Assembly (NCBI GenBank): GCA_019358985.1
Contig: JAHHIJ010000036.1
Location: forward strand, 1 to 64,000
Direction of reading: 5' to 3'
Origin: Tolypothrix brevis GSE-NOS-MK-07-07A
GTDB lineage: Bacteria; Cyanobacteriota; Cyanobacteriia; Cyanobacteriales; Nostocaceae
Length of the DNA stretch: 64,000 bases
A model generated the notes under the pieces. The model saw only the letters and a list, made by a program, of their open reading frames with translations. It was not told the origin of the DNA and did not search any database. The number at the start of each line of letters is the position of its first letter. The first letter of the stretch is position 1. A program made the translations under genes and the position numbers. Shown piece by piece: positions 55,279 to 63,574 of the stretch.

Positions 55279-56157
55279 TCAAGATTGAAATTCTTTAAAG
55301 AAGTGAATATTTACATCAAATGTTTTTCGAGGTATTAATCCAAGTTCCAAATTCTCAAACATATCAAGTAATTTCTCTCCATTAACTAGCTCAAGTGGTG
55401 GTACACCATCTCGCACTGCTTCCTTTTGAGCATCTGTTGTAAAAGTACCTGTTGTTATGATTATTCCCTTATCGGCTCTACCCATCATGGCTCCACGAAA
55501 ATCTCTAACTTGCGAAGATGATACAGAGCTACCATACCTTTTGCACTGAAAAAGTACTTTGAAGCTGACAAATGGATTGACTTGTAATATCCCATGTCCA
55601 TCAATTCCACCATCTCCTGAACGTCCTGTAACACTAACTTTTTCAAAACCTGATTCTCTTAACAATCGCTGACATAAGCGTTCAAATCCTGCTGGAGGAA
55701 GCGACATGAGAATTTCAAGCAGCTTTTTACGATATGAATAATCATCACTGACTGTTGTATCATTAGGAGCAATAGTTTCTTCAACTATCTCTTCTTGTTG
55801 AGATAATTCTTCGGTAGCATCTCTATCGCTTTGAAACTCGGCATGAACTTTCTTAAAAAGAAATAATGCATCATCAAATGATAGACATTCAATAGCCCTA
55901 CCGTTATCATTAAGACTCCAAACACCACGTTTTGAAGAATCCATTAAGTCTGCTTTAACGAGGTAAAATCTAGCCCATGCAACTTGATTATCAAAACGGG
56001 GAGCACCACCCTCAAGCAGTTCTGTTCTTTCTAACTCTGATATATTTAATCTTTTTGCAATAAAGTCTCTCACCTCAGAAGGACGACCAGAACCGCCTAA
56101 CTCTTGTAAAGCTTCAATTACTGGCGAGAAGAATCGAACAAATTTCGGACCGTTCAT
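55279..56157 (-). CDS. Mrr-type restriction endonuclease
   Basis: The 292-residue product has an Mrr N-terminal winged-helix domain (about 1-95; FFSPVIEALQELGGSGRPSE) and a C-terminal PD-(D/E)xK Mrr_cat domain (about 150-275): FERLCQRLLRESGFEKVSVT, then GDGGIDGHG with the catalytic Asp, and VLFQCKRYGSS with the Gln-x-Lys pair. Mrr enzymes cut modified DNA (type IV restriction). It begins at ATG 56157 and stands alone beside toxin-antitoxin genes, as part of a small defence island. Confidence 0.9.
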   Translation of the reverse strand: MNGPKFVRFFSPVIEALQELGGSGRPSEVRDFIAKRLNISELERTELLEGGAPRFDNQVAWARFYLVKADLMDSSKRGVWSLNDNGRAIECLSFDDALFLFKKVHAEFQSDRDATEELSQQEEIVEETIAPNDTTVSDDYSYRKKLLEILMSLPPAGFERLCQRLLRESGFEKVSVTGRSGDGGIDGHGILQVNPFVSFKVLFQCKRYGSSVSSSQVRDFRGAMMGRADKGIIITTGTFTTDAQKEAVRDGVPPLELVNGEKLLDMFENLELGLIPRKTFDVNIHFFKEFQS

Positions 56158-56271
56158 TTAATAAACAAAAGATGGTTGATCAACTTTATCTTAAGATTAA
56201 CGAATACTCTGAATTAACTGAATATTATTTCTTAACCACTTATTGACCATGTATGCAATCTTTCCTCAATT

Positions 56272-56439
56272 TCACTTATGAGATGCAGTTTCAAAAAATA
56301 ATTCCAGCGCTTCAATCAGATTATGCCGTGCTTCTTCAATAGTTTTACCTTGGCTGGCTATATCGAGTTCGGGACAGAGTGCTACATACCAATCATCTTC
56401 ACGTTCAATTATTGCGGTAAACTGTTTTGTTTGTTTCAT
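56272..56439 (-). CDS. HicB-like antitoxin domain protein, 55 aa
   Basis: A short frame reads MKQTKQFTAIIEREDDWYVA, LCPELDIASQGKTIEEARHN and LIEALELFFETASHK, which is a textbook partial-RNase-H fold of HicB/UPF0150 proteins. There is no C-terminal helix-turn-helix, and no HicA toxin is found on either side, so it is an orphan. Its start ATG is 56439 and the stop is at 56272. Confidence 0.8.
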   Translation of the reverse strand: MKQTKQFTAIIEREDDWYVALCPELDIASQGKTIEEARHNLIEALELFFETASHK

Positions 56440-56467
56440 GTTCTCACAATTATTAATAATTTATAAA

Positions 56468-56484
56468 GCAGGCAAGATGCCTGC
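56468..56484 (-). terminator. alaS terminator
   Basis: GCAGGCA, TCT, TGCCTGC then TTTATAAAT on the minus strand, eight bases past the alaS stop. Confidence 0.65.
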
Positions 56485-56491
56485 CCTACAA

Positions 56492-59206
56492 CTAAGCTAA
56501 ACCAGCCTTTAACTCACTCCGCGCTTTATCCAACGCTTCTGGTAACTTACTCGCATCGCGTCCCCCAGCTTGGGCTAAATTCGGTCTTCCACCACCACCA
56601 CCACCGCAAATCTTCGCAATACTGCCGATAAATTTACCAGCAAGAAGTCCTTTTTTATTGACTTCTGGACTAAAAGCTGCTATGAGGGTAACTTTCCCAG
56701 CTTCGGGAACTGAACCGAGTACCACCGCACCTAACCCGAGTTTTTGCAGCAAGCGTTCAGCAGCAGTTTGCAACGAAGCGGCATCAACATCTTGCATTTG
56801 GGCGACGATAATTTTATAATCCCCTACAGATTCAGCTGTTTGTAGCAAGCTGTCAGATTTAGCGATCGCCAATTGTCCTTTCAATATCTCCAACTGCTTC
56901 TGAGTATTCTTCAACTCGTTTTGCAGTCCGGTAATTCTCTCTGGAACTTCTTCGGGTTTCACTTTAAAGCGATCGCTTAAATCTTTCACTACTTTATCGC
57001 GAACATTCAAATAATCCAACACCGCTGAACCAGAAACCGCTTCAATTCGCCTTACTCCCGAAGCTACACCAGCCTCTGAAATAATCTTGAAAACGCCAAT
57101 CTCCGCAGTATTACTTACGTGGGTTCCACCGCATAGTTCCATCGATACGCCTGTGAAATCAATCACGCGCACTTCTTCGCCGTATTTTTCGCCGAACATG
57201 GCAACTGCACCCCTAGCTTTCGCTTCAGCAAGAGGTAATATTTCGACTTTCGCTCCATGTGCTTCGGCAATCCAAGTATTAACCTGTTCTTCTACTTGCT
57301 GAACTTCTTCGGGTGTCAAGGGACGCGGACAGTTGAAGTCAAAGCGCAATCTGTCAAAGGAAACCAAGGAACCAGCTTGAGATATGCCTTCATCAACAAG
57401 TTTCTTCAAAGCGGCTTGCAGCAGATGTGTAGCGGTATGATTTGCTTGGAGACGGCGCCGACAACCCGCGTCTATTTGAGCAGTCACAGAATCTCCTACT
57501 CGGATTGTACCGCGTTCGATGCGTCCGAAGTGAACAAAGAAATCAGATTCTTTTTTCACGTCTTCAATTCTGATGAGGATACCGTCACCACCGGACACTT
57601 TGCTCAAGTCGGCAAAGCCGCCCACGCAAGTGTCCTCGGAGATATAACCGCGATCGCCTATTTGTCCCCCCGACTCTGCATAAAATGGCGTTTTGTCAAG
57701 CAATATTTGCAAGCTTGTTCCCGCGTCCGCTTCTTCATGGGAAACACCATCTATCAATATCGCTTCGACTTTTGCAGTCACCGTAGGTTGGGTGTATCCT
57801 AAGAATTCGGTAACGTTGATATGTTCGGCTAACTTGTCGAGAGAACCTTGCACAGTTAAATCGATGGTTTCGTGTGCATCTCTACCGCGTTCTTTTTGGA
57901 TTTCCATTTCTGCCTCGAATCCGGCAACATCAACTGTGAGGCTGCTTTCAGAGGCAATTTCTTGGGTTAATTCGAGGGGGAAACCGTAGGTATCGTACAA
58001 GTTAAAAGCACTTTCACCGCTAATTTGGGTTTTGCCTTCTTCTTTCAGCTTGGCGATCGCTTCCTCAAGCAGTTTTTCCCCTCTTTCTAAAGTTTTCAAG
58101 AAGTTGGATTCTTCCCGTTGCAATTCAGCTTTGATGGCATCTTTTTTTTGCCGCACATTCGGGTAAGCTGATTCGGAAAGGCTAATTGCAGTTTCCGCAA
58201 CTTCTGTCGTAAATTCCCCAGAAATGCCAATTAATCGTCCGTGACGCACCACACGACGAATTAATCGACGCAGCACATAACCCCGTCCTACGTTAGAAGC
58301 GCGGATTTCATCGGCTATCATGTGGACGACAGAACGAACGTGATCGCCGATTACTTTCAAAGAGACTTTGATATTTTCATCACTGGTTGTATAATCGATA
58401 TTAGCAATATCGGCTGCTGTTTTAATAATTGGGAAAATTAAATCAGTTTCGTAGTTGTTGGGAACATTTTGGAGGATTTGCGCCATCCGCTCTAAACCCA
58501 TGCCGGTGTCGATGTTTTTATTGGCAAGTGGTGTTAAGTTGCCTTCGGCATCGCGGTTATATTGCATGAAGACGAGGTTGTAAAACTCGATAAATCGCGT
58601 GTCGTCTTCTAAATCAATATTGTTGCCGCGTTCTGGGTGAAAATCGTAGTATATTTCTGAGCATGGACCACAAGGACCGGTAGCACCAGATGCCCAAAAG
58701 TTATCATCTGCACCCATACGCTTGATTCGTGCTTCAGTAACGCCTATTTTATCACGCCAGATGCTAAAGGCTTCGTCGTCTTCTTCAAAAACGCTGACGA
58801 CGAGGTTATTTGGAGAGAATTTAAAGACTTTTGTGGAGATTTCCCAACCCCAAGCGATCGCTTGTTCTTTAAAATAGTCACCAAAGCTGAAATTACCCAG
58901 CATTTCAAAGAACGTTTGATGACGTTTTGTGCGTCCAACGTTTTCGATATCGTTAGTACGGATGCATTTTTGGGATGTGGTAGCGCGTTTAAATTCTGGT
59001 ATGCGCTGTCCCAAAAATATCGGTTTAAATGGTAGCATCCCCGCGATCGTCAACAGCACGGTGGGATCTTCTGGCACCAAAGACGCACTTGGGAGAATCT
59101 GGTGTCCCCGTTGCGCGTAAAAGTCGAGAAAAAGAGTGCGAATTTCGCTACCGCTGAGGTACTGGAAAGAAGCCGATTGTGCGGACTTCGGAGGATTTGA
59201 AGACAT
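56492..59206 (-). CDS. alaS: Alanyl-tRNA synthetase
   Basis: The 904-residue product has the catalytic core ([55 protein letters not shown]), the editing domain with Zn-binding HTATHLL and CGGTHV, and the C-terminal Gly-rich segment ([17 protein letters not shown]). It charges tRNA-Ala and edits misacylated Ser/Gly. About 25 residues longer than E. coli AlaS because of an N-terminal extension ([15 protein letters not shown]); a later start cannot be excluded. No neighbours in the same transcript. Confidence 0.98.
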   Translation of the reverse strand: MSSNPPKSAQSASFQYLSGSEIRTLFLDFYAQRGHQILPSASLVPEDPTVLLTIAGMLPFKPIFLGQRIPEFKRATTSQKCIRTNDIENVGRTKRHQTFFEMLGNFSFGDYFKEQAIAWGWEISTKVFKFSPNNLVVSVFEEDDEAFSIWRDKIGVTEARIKRMGADDNFWASGATGPCGPCSEIYYDFHPERGNNIDLEDDTRFIEFYNLVFMQYNRDAEGNLTPLANKNIDTGMGLERMAQILQNVPNNYETDLIFPIIKTAADIANIDYTTSDENIKVSLKVIGDHVRSVVHMIADEIRASNVGRGYVLRRLIRRVVRHGRLIGISGEFTTEVAETAISLSESAYPNVRQKKDAIKAELQREESNFLKTLERGEKLLEEAIAKLKEEGKTQISGESAFNLYDTYGFPLELTQEIASESSLTVDVAGFEAEMEIQKERGRDAHETIDLTVQGSLDKLAEHINVTEFLGYTQPTVTAKVEAILIDGVSHEEADAGTSLQILLDKTPFYAESGGQIGDRGYISEDTCVGGFADLSKVSGGDGILIRIEDVKKESDFFVHFGRIERGTIRVGDSVTAQIDAGCRRRLQANHTATHLLQAALKKLVDEGISQAGSLVSFDRLRFDFNCPRPLTPEEVQQVEEQVNTWIAEAHGAKVEILPLAEAKARGAVAMFGEKYGEEVRVIDFTGVSMELCGGTHVSNTAEIGVFKIISEAGVASGVRRIEAVSGSAVLDYLNVRDKVVKDLSDRFKVKPEEVPERITGLQNELKNTQKQLEILKGQLAIAKSDSLLQTAESVGDYKIIVAQMQDVDAASLQTAAERLLQKLGLGAVVLGSVPEAGKVTLIAAFSPEVNKKGLLAGKFIGSIAKICGGGGGGRPNLAQAGGRDASKLPEALDKARSELKAGLA

Positions 59207-59250
59207 AACTTTTTACAAAAAATAGGGACGCTTGGATTAATTCAGAAATT

Positions 59251-59456
59251 TACAGCACATTGCGTTATGATTAAATGCACGTAGAGACGTTCCGGCGGAA
59301 CGTCTTTACCGGAACGTCTTTACCGGAACGTCTTTACCGGAACGTCTTTACCGGAACGTCTTTACCGGAACGTCTTTACCGGAACGTCTTTACCGGAACG
59401 TCTTTACAGGGTTTTGGGTTTGACTCATGTACTTCATTTACCTGAAATCTGCTGCA
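59251..59456. mobile_element. TACAGCA-ended element carrying a 14-bp tandem array
   Basis: TACAGCACATTGCG at the left; AAATCTGCTGCA at the right, including the GTACTTCATTTACCTGAAAT segment typical of the family. Its hairpin has expanded into the array described next. Confidence 0.78.
59281..59407. repeat. Eight tandem copies of a 14-bp hairpin arm
   Basis: After the left arm (GTAGAGACGTTCCGG, 59281-59295), the right-arm unit CGGAACGTCTTTAC occurs eight times without a gap or mismatch (59296-59407). It looks like slippage of one arm of the dispersed hairpin. The perfect identity implies recent origin. Confidence 0.92.
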
Positions 59457-59647
59457 ATAAGTGTATTTGGATAAGTATCTTTATATATTTTTGCATTTTT
59501 ATTTCAGTTTGTAGCTAACAACCGACTTCTACCTTCTAGAAACTACGCCATGTGCCGTATTACGTAGTGGCACAATCACCTAACTCTGGTAGGATGAGCA
59601 TTTAAAATCTTTTTCATAAGATTAATATTAAAGTACAGAGGTGACTC

Positions 59648-59848
59648 ATGGCGCTAAAAATGAACGTTCCCAACATTGCCTGCGATGATTGTGCAGCAAC
59701 GATTACCGAATCTATCCACGTAGTGGAACCTGAAGCCAAAGTTGACATAGATGTTAAAGCCAAAACTGTCACCGTAGAAGCCGCATCTTCAGAAGAGTCT
59801 ATCAAACAAGCGATCGTTGCGGCTGGTTACAACATAGAAGGTTATTAG
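59648..59848 (+). CDS. HMA-domain copper chaperone (Atx1-like)
   Basis: The 66-residue product is a single heavy-metal-associated domain with the metal site IACDDCAATI (Cys-x-x-Cys), then VDIDVKAKTVTVEAASSEES and AIVAAGYNIEGY. In cyanobacteria such chaperones pass copper to P-type ATPases for plastocyanin. The loop His of Synechocystis Atx1 is not obvious. GAGGTGACTC precedes the ATG. Its TAG stop is formed by the TAGACA end of a dispersed element. Confidence 0.92.
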   Translation: MALKMNVPNIACDDCAATITESIHVVEPEAKVDIDVKAKTVTVEAASSEESIKQAIVAAGYNIEGY

Positions 59849-59897
59849 ACACAAGAAGTGAAAAAGAACGTAGAGACGTAGCACTGCTACGTCTCTA
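59847..59897. repeat. AGACA-ended repeat with hairpin, abutting the chaperone gene
   Basis: TTAGACACAAGAAGTGAAAA, then hairpin GTAGAGACGTAGCA/TGCTACGTCTCTA (59870-59897). The right end is not seen. Confidence 0.75.
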
Positions 59898-60387
59898 GGG
59901 GTTTTGGGTAACACATATTTTTGGTAATTTCAACTTTTTTATTTATGTAAATTTACTAATAAAAATATGATTTAGTAAATAAATCCGGAAAAAATAAAAG
60001 AGATAAATTTAGGTTTGATTCCGTGCCTTGGTGTGAAGTCAGATAAAATTGCTAATCTTTATAAGATATTTCGGTTTTTATCGTGTAATTACGCAGATTG
60101 CCAATAGTTGTTACTTAGGTAAATCATTAAAATAAATTATGATAATTTCATAAAATATTAATATTGATTATAAGCAAGTGTAAAGCTTTGATTTTGGTGA
60201 TTATTTGGCACGCACATCACCAGTAACTTACACTAACGCTTCTACCCTAAAAAATATATTCAGTGTTTTTACTGGTTGAAAAAAATAGATAATAGTTCAC
60301 AGTGAACAGCAGAAGTATCAGTTATTGCCGTTGTAGTAAAACTCAAAAAATTAACACAATTGATTAAAAATTGGCAACTTCTTATAT

Positions 60388-60490
60388 ACAGCAGCCTATC
60401 GCTCTAATCGAATACAGGTAGAGACTACCAAGTGCTACGTCTCTACAAGATGTTGGGTTTTATAGATGTACTCCCTTTACCTGAAATCCC
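60388..60490. mobile_element. Uninterrupted left part of a TACAGCA-family element
   Basis: TACAGCAGCCTATCGCTCTA, then ATCGAATACAGGTAGAGAC and a decayed hairpin (60418-60446), to TTTACCTGAAATC. The right end is replaced by the MITE at 60493. It provides the empty-site reference for the insertions at 8854 and 44247. Confidence 0.78.
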
Positions 60491-60492
60491 CT

Positions 60493-60619
60493 ATAAGTGG
60501 GTGGAAATAAACAAACGTAAGCCTCATCCATGTTGAAACCTCGAGTTTCGCTCTTATTCAGATGTGTCATTGCTTCCTTATGTCGCAATGACAACAAATA
60601 ATTTTTTCCACCCACTTAT
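60493..60619. mobile_element. MITE with 15-bp perfect inverted ends
   Basis: ATAAGTGGGTGGAAA (60493-60507) is the exact inverse of 60605-60619. The 127-bp element has no coding capacity. The remainder of 59898-60830 is AT-rich with one decayed hairpin near 60646-60676 and no gene. Confidence 0.88.
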
Positions 60620-60830
60620 TTAGTATTAAAACAATGGAATGGAAAAGATGTAGAAACGTAACATTGCTATATCTCTAGGGATTCTGGGTAACGCATAATT
60701 AATTTCCAACAGATGTATACTCAATAATAATTTTTTGCTAAAAATACAGAGATATTCAGTTATAACAGCAAGTATTCAAATTGAATCAGGGTTCTACCGC
60801 TAATATTGAATCAAGGCATAAAGTAAAATA

Positions 60831-61844
60831 ATGAATATTTCTATTATGGTCTTTGGAAGTGAAAAATTTCTCGCTAGCCTTCCAGATCAAATCCGTGATG
60901 CAACCCTTTTTAGTGTAGAAGTTATCGCCAATTTAAATCAGGCAATGTCGCGCATTAAAATTACGCCACCTGATATAATCTTATTGCAGGCTAGCCTTAA
61001 TGCCAGCACGGAATTATGTTGTTGGCTGAAAGACGAGACAAAGCTATCTTCTATATACTGTATTCTCTTTGAAGATCGTCTGGAGCTAATCTCTCAAAGA
61101 AACTGTGAATGGGATTTAGAGATGACTTCTACCGCGCTAAAACAAGGTGCTGATGCTTATATTTGGCAAATACCAGAAGAAAAAAGAGACCGTAATTCGG
61201 CATTTTCTGCTAATAATCGCCTAATATTAGCTCAATTAATGGTTGGTTCGCGGAAAGTACAAAAATATCGAGATTTGATCAAAAAAAATGATGTTTTGTC
61301 AGCGATCGCATTAGCAGATTCATTGACACAAATGAATAATCGACGTGCTTTAGATTTGGATTTACCCAGACAAATTCAAAAAGCGCGTAATCAGAATAAT
61401 CCCTTAAATTTGATTATTCTGGATGTAGACTTTTTCAAACAAATTAACGATACTTACGGGCATTTAGTCGGCGATCGCATTTTACAGTTATTATCTGCTA
61501 GACTGCGAAATAATTTACGCTTTCAAGACACTGCCTTCCGCTACGGTGGTGAAGAATTTGTGATTATTCTTCCTAACACCACAGGTGAAAAAGCACTTTT
61601 AGTAGCGCGTCGTCTCAATAGCATAGTCAACCAAGAACTATTTACAATTAACAATCAACTAACTATTAACGTCACGATTAGTTTGGGTATCGCTTCTCTG
61701 CGAGACGGAGATGATGATGACGGAATTAGTACGCTAGATCGTGCCGATAAATCTCTTTTACTTGCTAAAGTCACAGGACGCAACCGTGTTATTAGTAGTG
61801 ACTACTTGTCCCATATGTCACATCTTCAAGTTGTTTCGTCTTAA
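60831..61844 (+). CDS. Diguanylate cyclase (GGDEF) with receiver-like N-terminus
   Basis: The 337-residue product has an N-terminal response-regulator-like part (about 1-125; ITPPDIILLQASLNASTELC; TALKQGADAYIW) and a GGDEF domain (about 160-325): ALADSLTQMNNRRALDLDLP, VDFFKQINDTYGHLVGD, and the active motif FRYGGEEFVIILP near residue 238. The intact GGEEF signature suggests it makes cyclic di-GMP. The receiver part lacks a clear phospho-acceptor Asp arrangement, so it may be a pseudo-receiver. No partner kinase is adjacent. Confidence 0.92.
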   Translation: MNISIMVFGSEKFLASLPDQIRDATLFSVEVIANLNQAMSRIKITPPDIILLQASLNASTELCCWLKDETKLSSIYCILFEDRLELISQRNCEWDLEMTSTALKQGADAYIWQIPEEKRDRNSAFSANNRLILAQLMVGSRKVQKYRDLIKKNDVLSAIALADSLTQMNNRRALDLDLPRQIQKARNQNNPLNLIILDVDFFKQINDTYGHLVGDRILQLLSARLRNNLRFQDTAFRYGGEEFVIILPNTTGEKALLVARRLNSIVNQELFTINNQLTINVTISLGIASLRDGDDDDGISTLDRADKSLLLAKVTGRNRVISSDYLSHMSHLQVVSS

Positions 61845-61898
61845 AGTTAAGGGTTAAAAGTATCAGTAAAGAATTATAAATATTTTCCCCTAATTCCT

Positions 61899-62053
61899 GT
61901 AGAGACGCGAAATTTCGCGTCTCTACCACACCTTTCGTGCAGACGTTCCAGCGGAACGTCTCTACCACACCTTTCGTGCAGACGTTCCAGCGGAACGTCT
62001 CTACTACACCTTTCGTGCAGACGTTCCAGCGGAACGTCTCTACTACACCTTTC
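61899..62053. repeat. Tandem array of 39-bp hairpin units
   Basis: A GACGCGAAATTTCGCGTC hairpin (61899-61926) is followed by three full copies of a 39-bp unit (61927-61965, 61966-62004, 62005-62043), each with CACCTTTCGTGCAGACGTTC and CAGCGGAACGTCTCTAC, then a partial unit. They are nearly identical. Confidence 0.9.
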
Positions 62054-62188
62054 AATACGGTTGGTGTTAAGGCAAGAGACGCAAGGGAATCGCCGTCTTT
62101 ACAATAAGAAGTCCTTTGTAGAGACGGCGATTTATCGCGTCTTTGTGATCTATAATTTTCATCAAAAAATCTTATCCGAACCGTATTG
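62053..62188. mobile_element. CAATACGGTT-ended element inside the 39-bp array
   Basis: CAATACGGTT (62053) is exactly inverted as AACCGTATTG (62179-62188). It contains a GACGGCGATTTATCGCGTC-like hairpin near 62117-62142. It separates the last array unit (62190-62228) from the rest, with about ten bases (ACACCTTTC) on both sides. Confidence 0.75.
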
Positions 62189-62189
62189 C

Positions 62190-62228
62190 CACACCTTTCG
62201 TGCAGACGTTCCAGCGGAACGTCTCTAC
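62190..62228. repeat. Fourth 39-bp array unit
   Basis: Same unit as 61927-61965; its last base adjoins the stop codon of the gene at 62229. Confidence 0.85.
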
Positions 62229-62924
62229 CTATGGACTAACTTCTAACTCCGCATTTAGTGCGATCGCATTTTCACAATCTTTCACCGAAGCACGTTGTCG
62301 CATCGCTTCTACCAAAGCTTTATAACTAGACCAATTTTCTTGTAGTAAATTTTTCGCTTGCAGCAAATAAAAGCGCTGTTTTTGGTCATAAGCTGATGCA
62401 GAAAAGCCCAAACTTTTTAATACACCTGCCAGCTTATTTTTATCATCAGATCCACCCTCAGTATTATCAAACACTAAAGCTTCAGCCGCAATACCCGCCA
62501 TCCAAATAGTACAGTAACGATCCAACATTTGAGCGGTGATTTTACCTTTTTCGAGTTGAGAAGCTAATTCCCCATCATCAAAAGCAACTCCACCTTGTCC
62601 TGGTTGTCCTTGTTTCAAAGCTTCCCAAGCTGTCAGAGTATAGCCGCTGACGGGGATACCCAGCAAGTTAGCTGTCAGAAAGTGACCAGCTTCGTGGTGG
62701 ACAATGCGATCGCGATGTGACGGTGAAAAACCCGCAATCCAATCTAAAAGCAGAGAACTTCCCTTACCTTGCAAACTGAAAGAATCCAGGGTAGCGATTC
62801 CCAAAATTGCGAAAGTAGCTAAAGCAGGTACTGCTGGTGATAAATTGACCAAAGGTCCCAACAGCACCGATAAAGTCATCAAAAAGATCGATATTGCAAC
62901 TAAATTTAAAGAAGTTTGGCTCAT
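62229..62924 (-). CDS. FtsH/M41-like peptidase domain protein, membrane-anchored
   Basis: The 231-residue product has two membrane helices near the N-terminus (about 5-27 and 28-48), then a zinc motif HHEAGH near residue 80 and a helical domain (WMAGIAAEALVFDNTEGGSD; GGSDDKNKL) resembling the protease half of FtsH but without the AAA+ domain. Similar cyanobacterial and plastid proteins are called ATP-dependent Zn-protease-like. The third ligand could be the Asp in GGSDDKN. The array ends exactly at its stop codon. Confidence 0.85.
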   Translation of the reverse strand: MSQTSLNLVAISIFLMTLSVLLGPLVNLSPAVPALATFAILGIATLDSFSLQGKGSSLLLDWIAGFSPSHRDRIVHHEAGHFLTANLLGIPVSGYTLTAWEALKQGQPGQGGVAFDDGELASQLEKGKITAQMLDRYCTIWMAGIAAEALVFDNTEGGSDDKNKLAGVLKSLGFSASAYDQKQRFYLLQAKNLLQENWSSYKALVEAMRQRASVKDCENAIALNAELEVSP

Positions 62925-63069
62925 TGGAGTGTATTTATGAGTAAGCGCGTAATCTTTCTTAATTATGATGCGATCGTTAAGCTTTGACTAAAAATATGGG
63001 ATACAAGCCCCGTCCTTGCTAAATTGTTGCAATCATGGCGATCGCATTTATCGAGTTGAGGAACCCATT

Positions 63070-63161
63070 AGACATAGGAGTGAAAATGAATGTAGAGACG
63101 TAGCACTGCTACGTCTCTATAAGGGTTTCAGGCAACGCATAATTAATTTCTGGAGATGTCT
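63070..63161. mobile_element. AGACAT-ended element, ATT duplication
   Basis: AGACATAGGAG (63070) to GGAGATGTCT (63161), with ATT on both sides (63067-63069, 63162-63164). Hairpin at 63092-63119. Confidence 0.87.
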
Positions 63162-63574
63162 ATTTATTATTTCGGCGTGTCCATAACGCACCATACTCAG
63201 GTTAGAAACTGCACACGGCGTTAATTTTCCTTTAGTCCCCTTACCATTCGCATTGCTCCCCTTTCAGTCCGCGCACCATCCGGACTTCGTTCGTTTAGCC
63301 GCGACTTCCAGTCGTCAGGCGCTTGACAAAACCAACAACCTTAGATTAATATTCTCTATATAATGGAAATACGTGCGCCCATACATATTCATATTTATAA
63401 ACTCCCAAACACAAATAAACAAATAAAATCTCTTCATTTGTCTAACTGCGTTTAGTAAAGGTAGACTCAGATGAACGAATATGTTTGTTTGGTTGTCTAG
63501 ACATCTCTTAATATCTGTTTTTAATTCGATAATATTGGGGCTTACTTTGAACAAGATGTGTTCTTCAGCTTGTT
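63162..63574. other. Leader region of the kinase gene
   Basis: About 410 bases without a supportable gene. A minus-strand frame at 63315-63554 has no ribosome-binding site and unconvincing composition. TCTATATAATGG near 63353 is a possible -10 region for the kinase gene. Confidence 0.4.

Noticed and set aside
57087-57989. Plus-strand frames inside alaS
   Set aside because: They are antisense shadows of a highly conserved gene.
59281-59407. CRISPR array
   Set aside because: The repeats are 14 bp in direct contact with no spacers, and no cas genes occur in the window.
61792-62055. Minus-strand frame with repeated KGVVETFRWNVCT
   Set aside because: It is the translation of the 39-bp tandem array and overlaps the end of the GGDEF gene.
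63315-63554. Minus-strand 79-codon frame
   Set aside because: No ribosome-binding site, odd composition, and it lies in the leader of the kinase gene.
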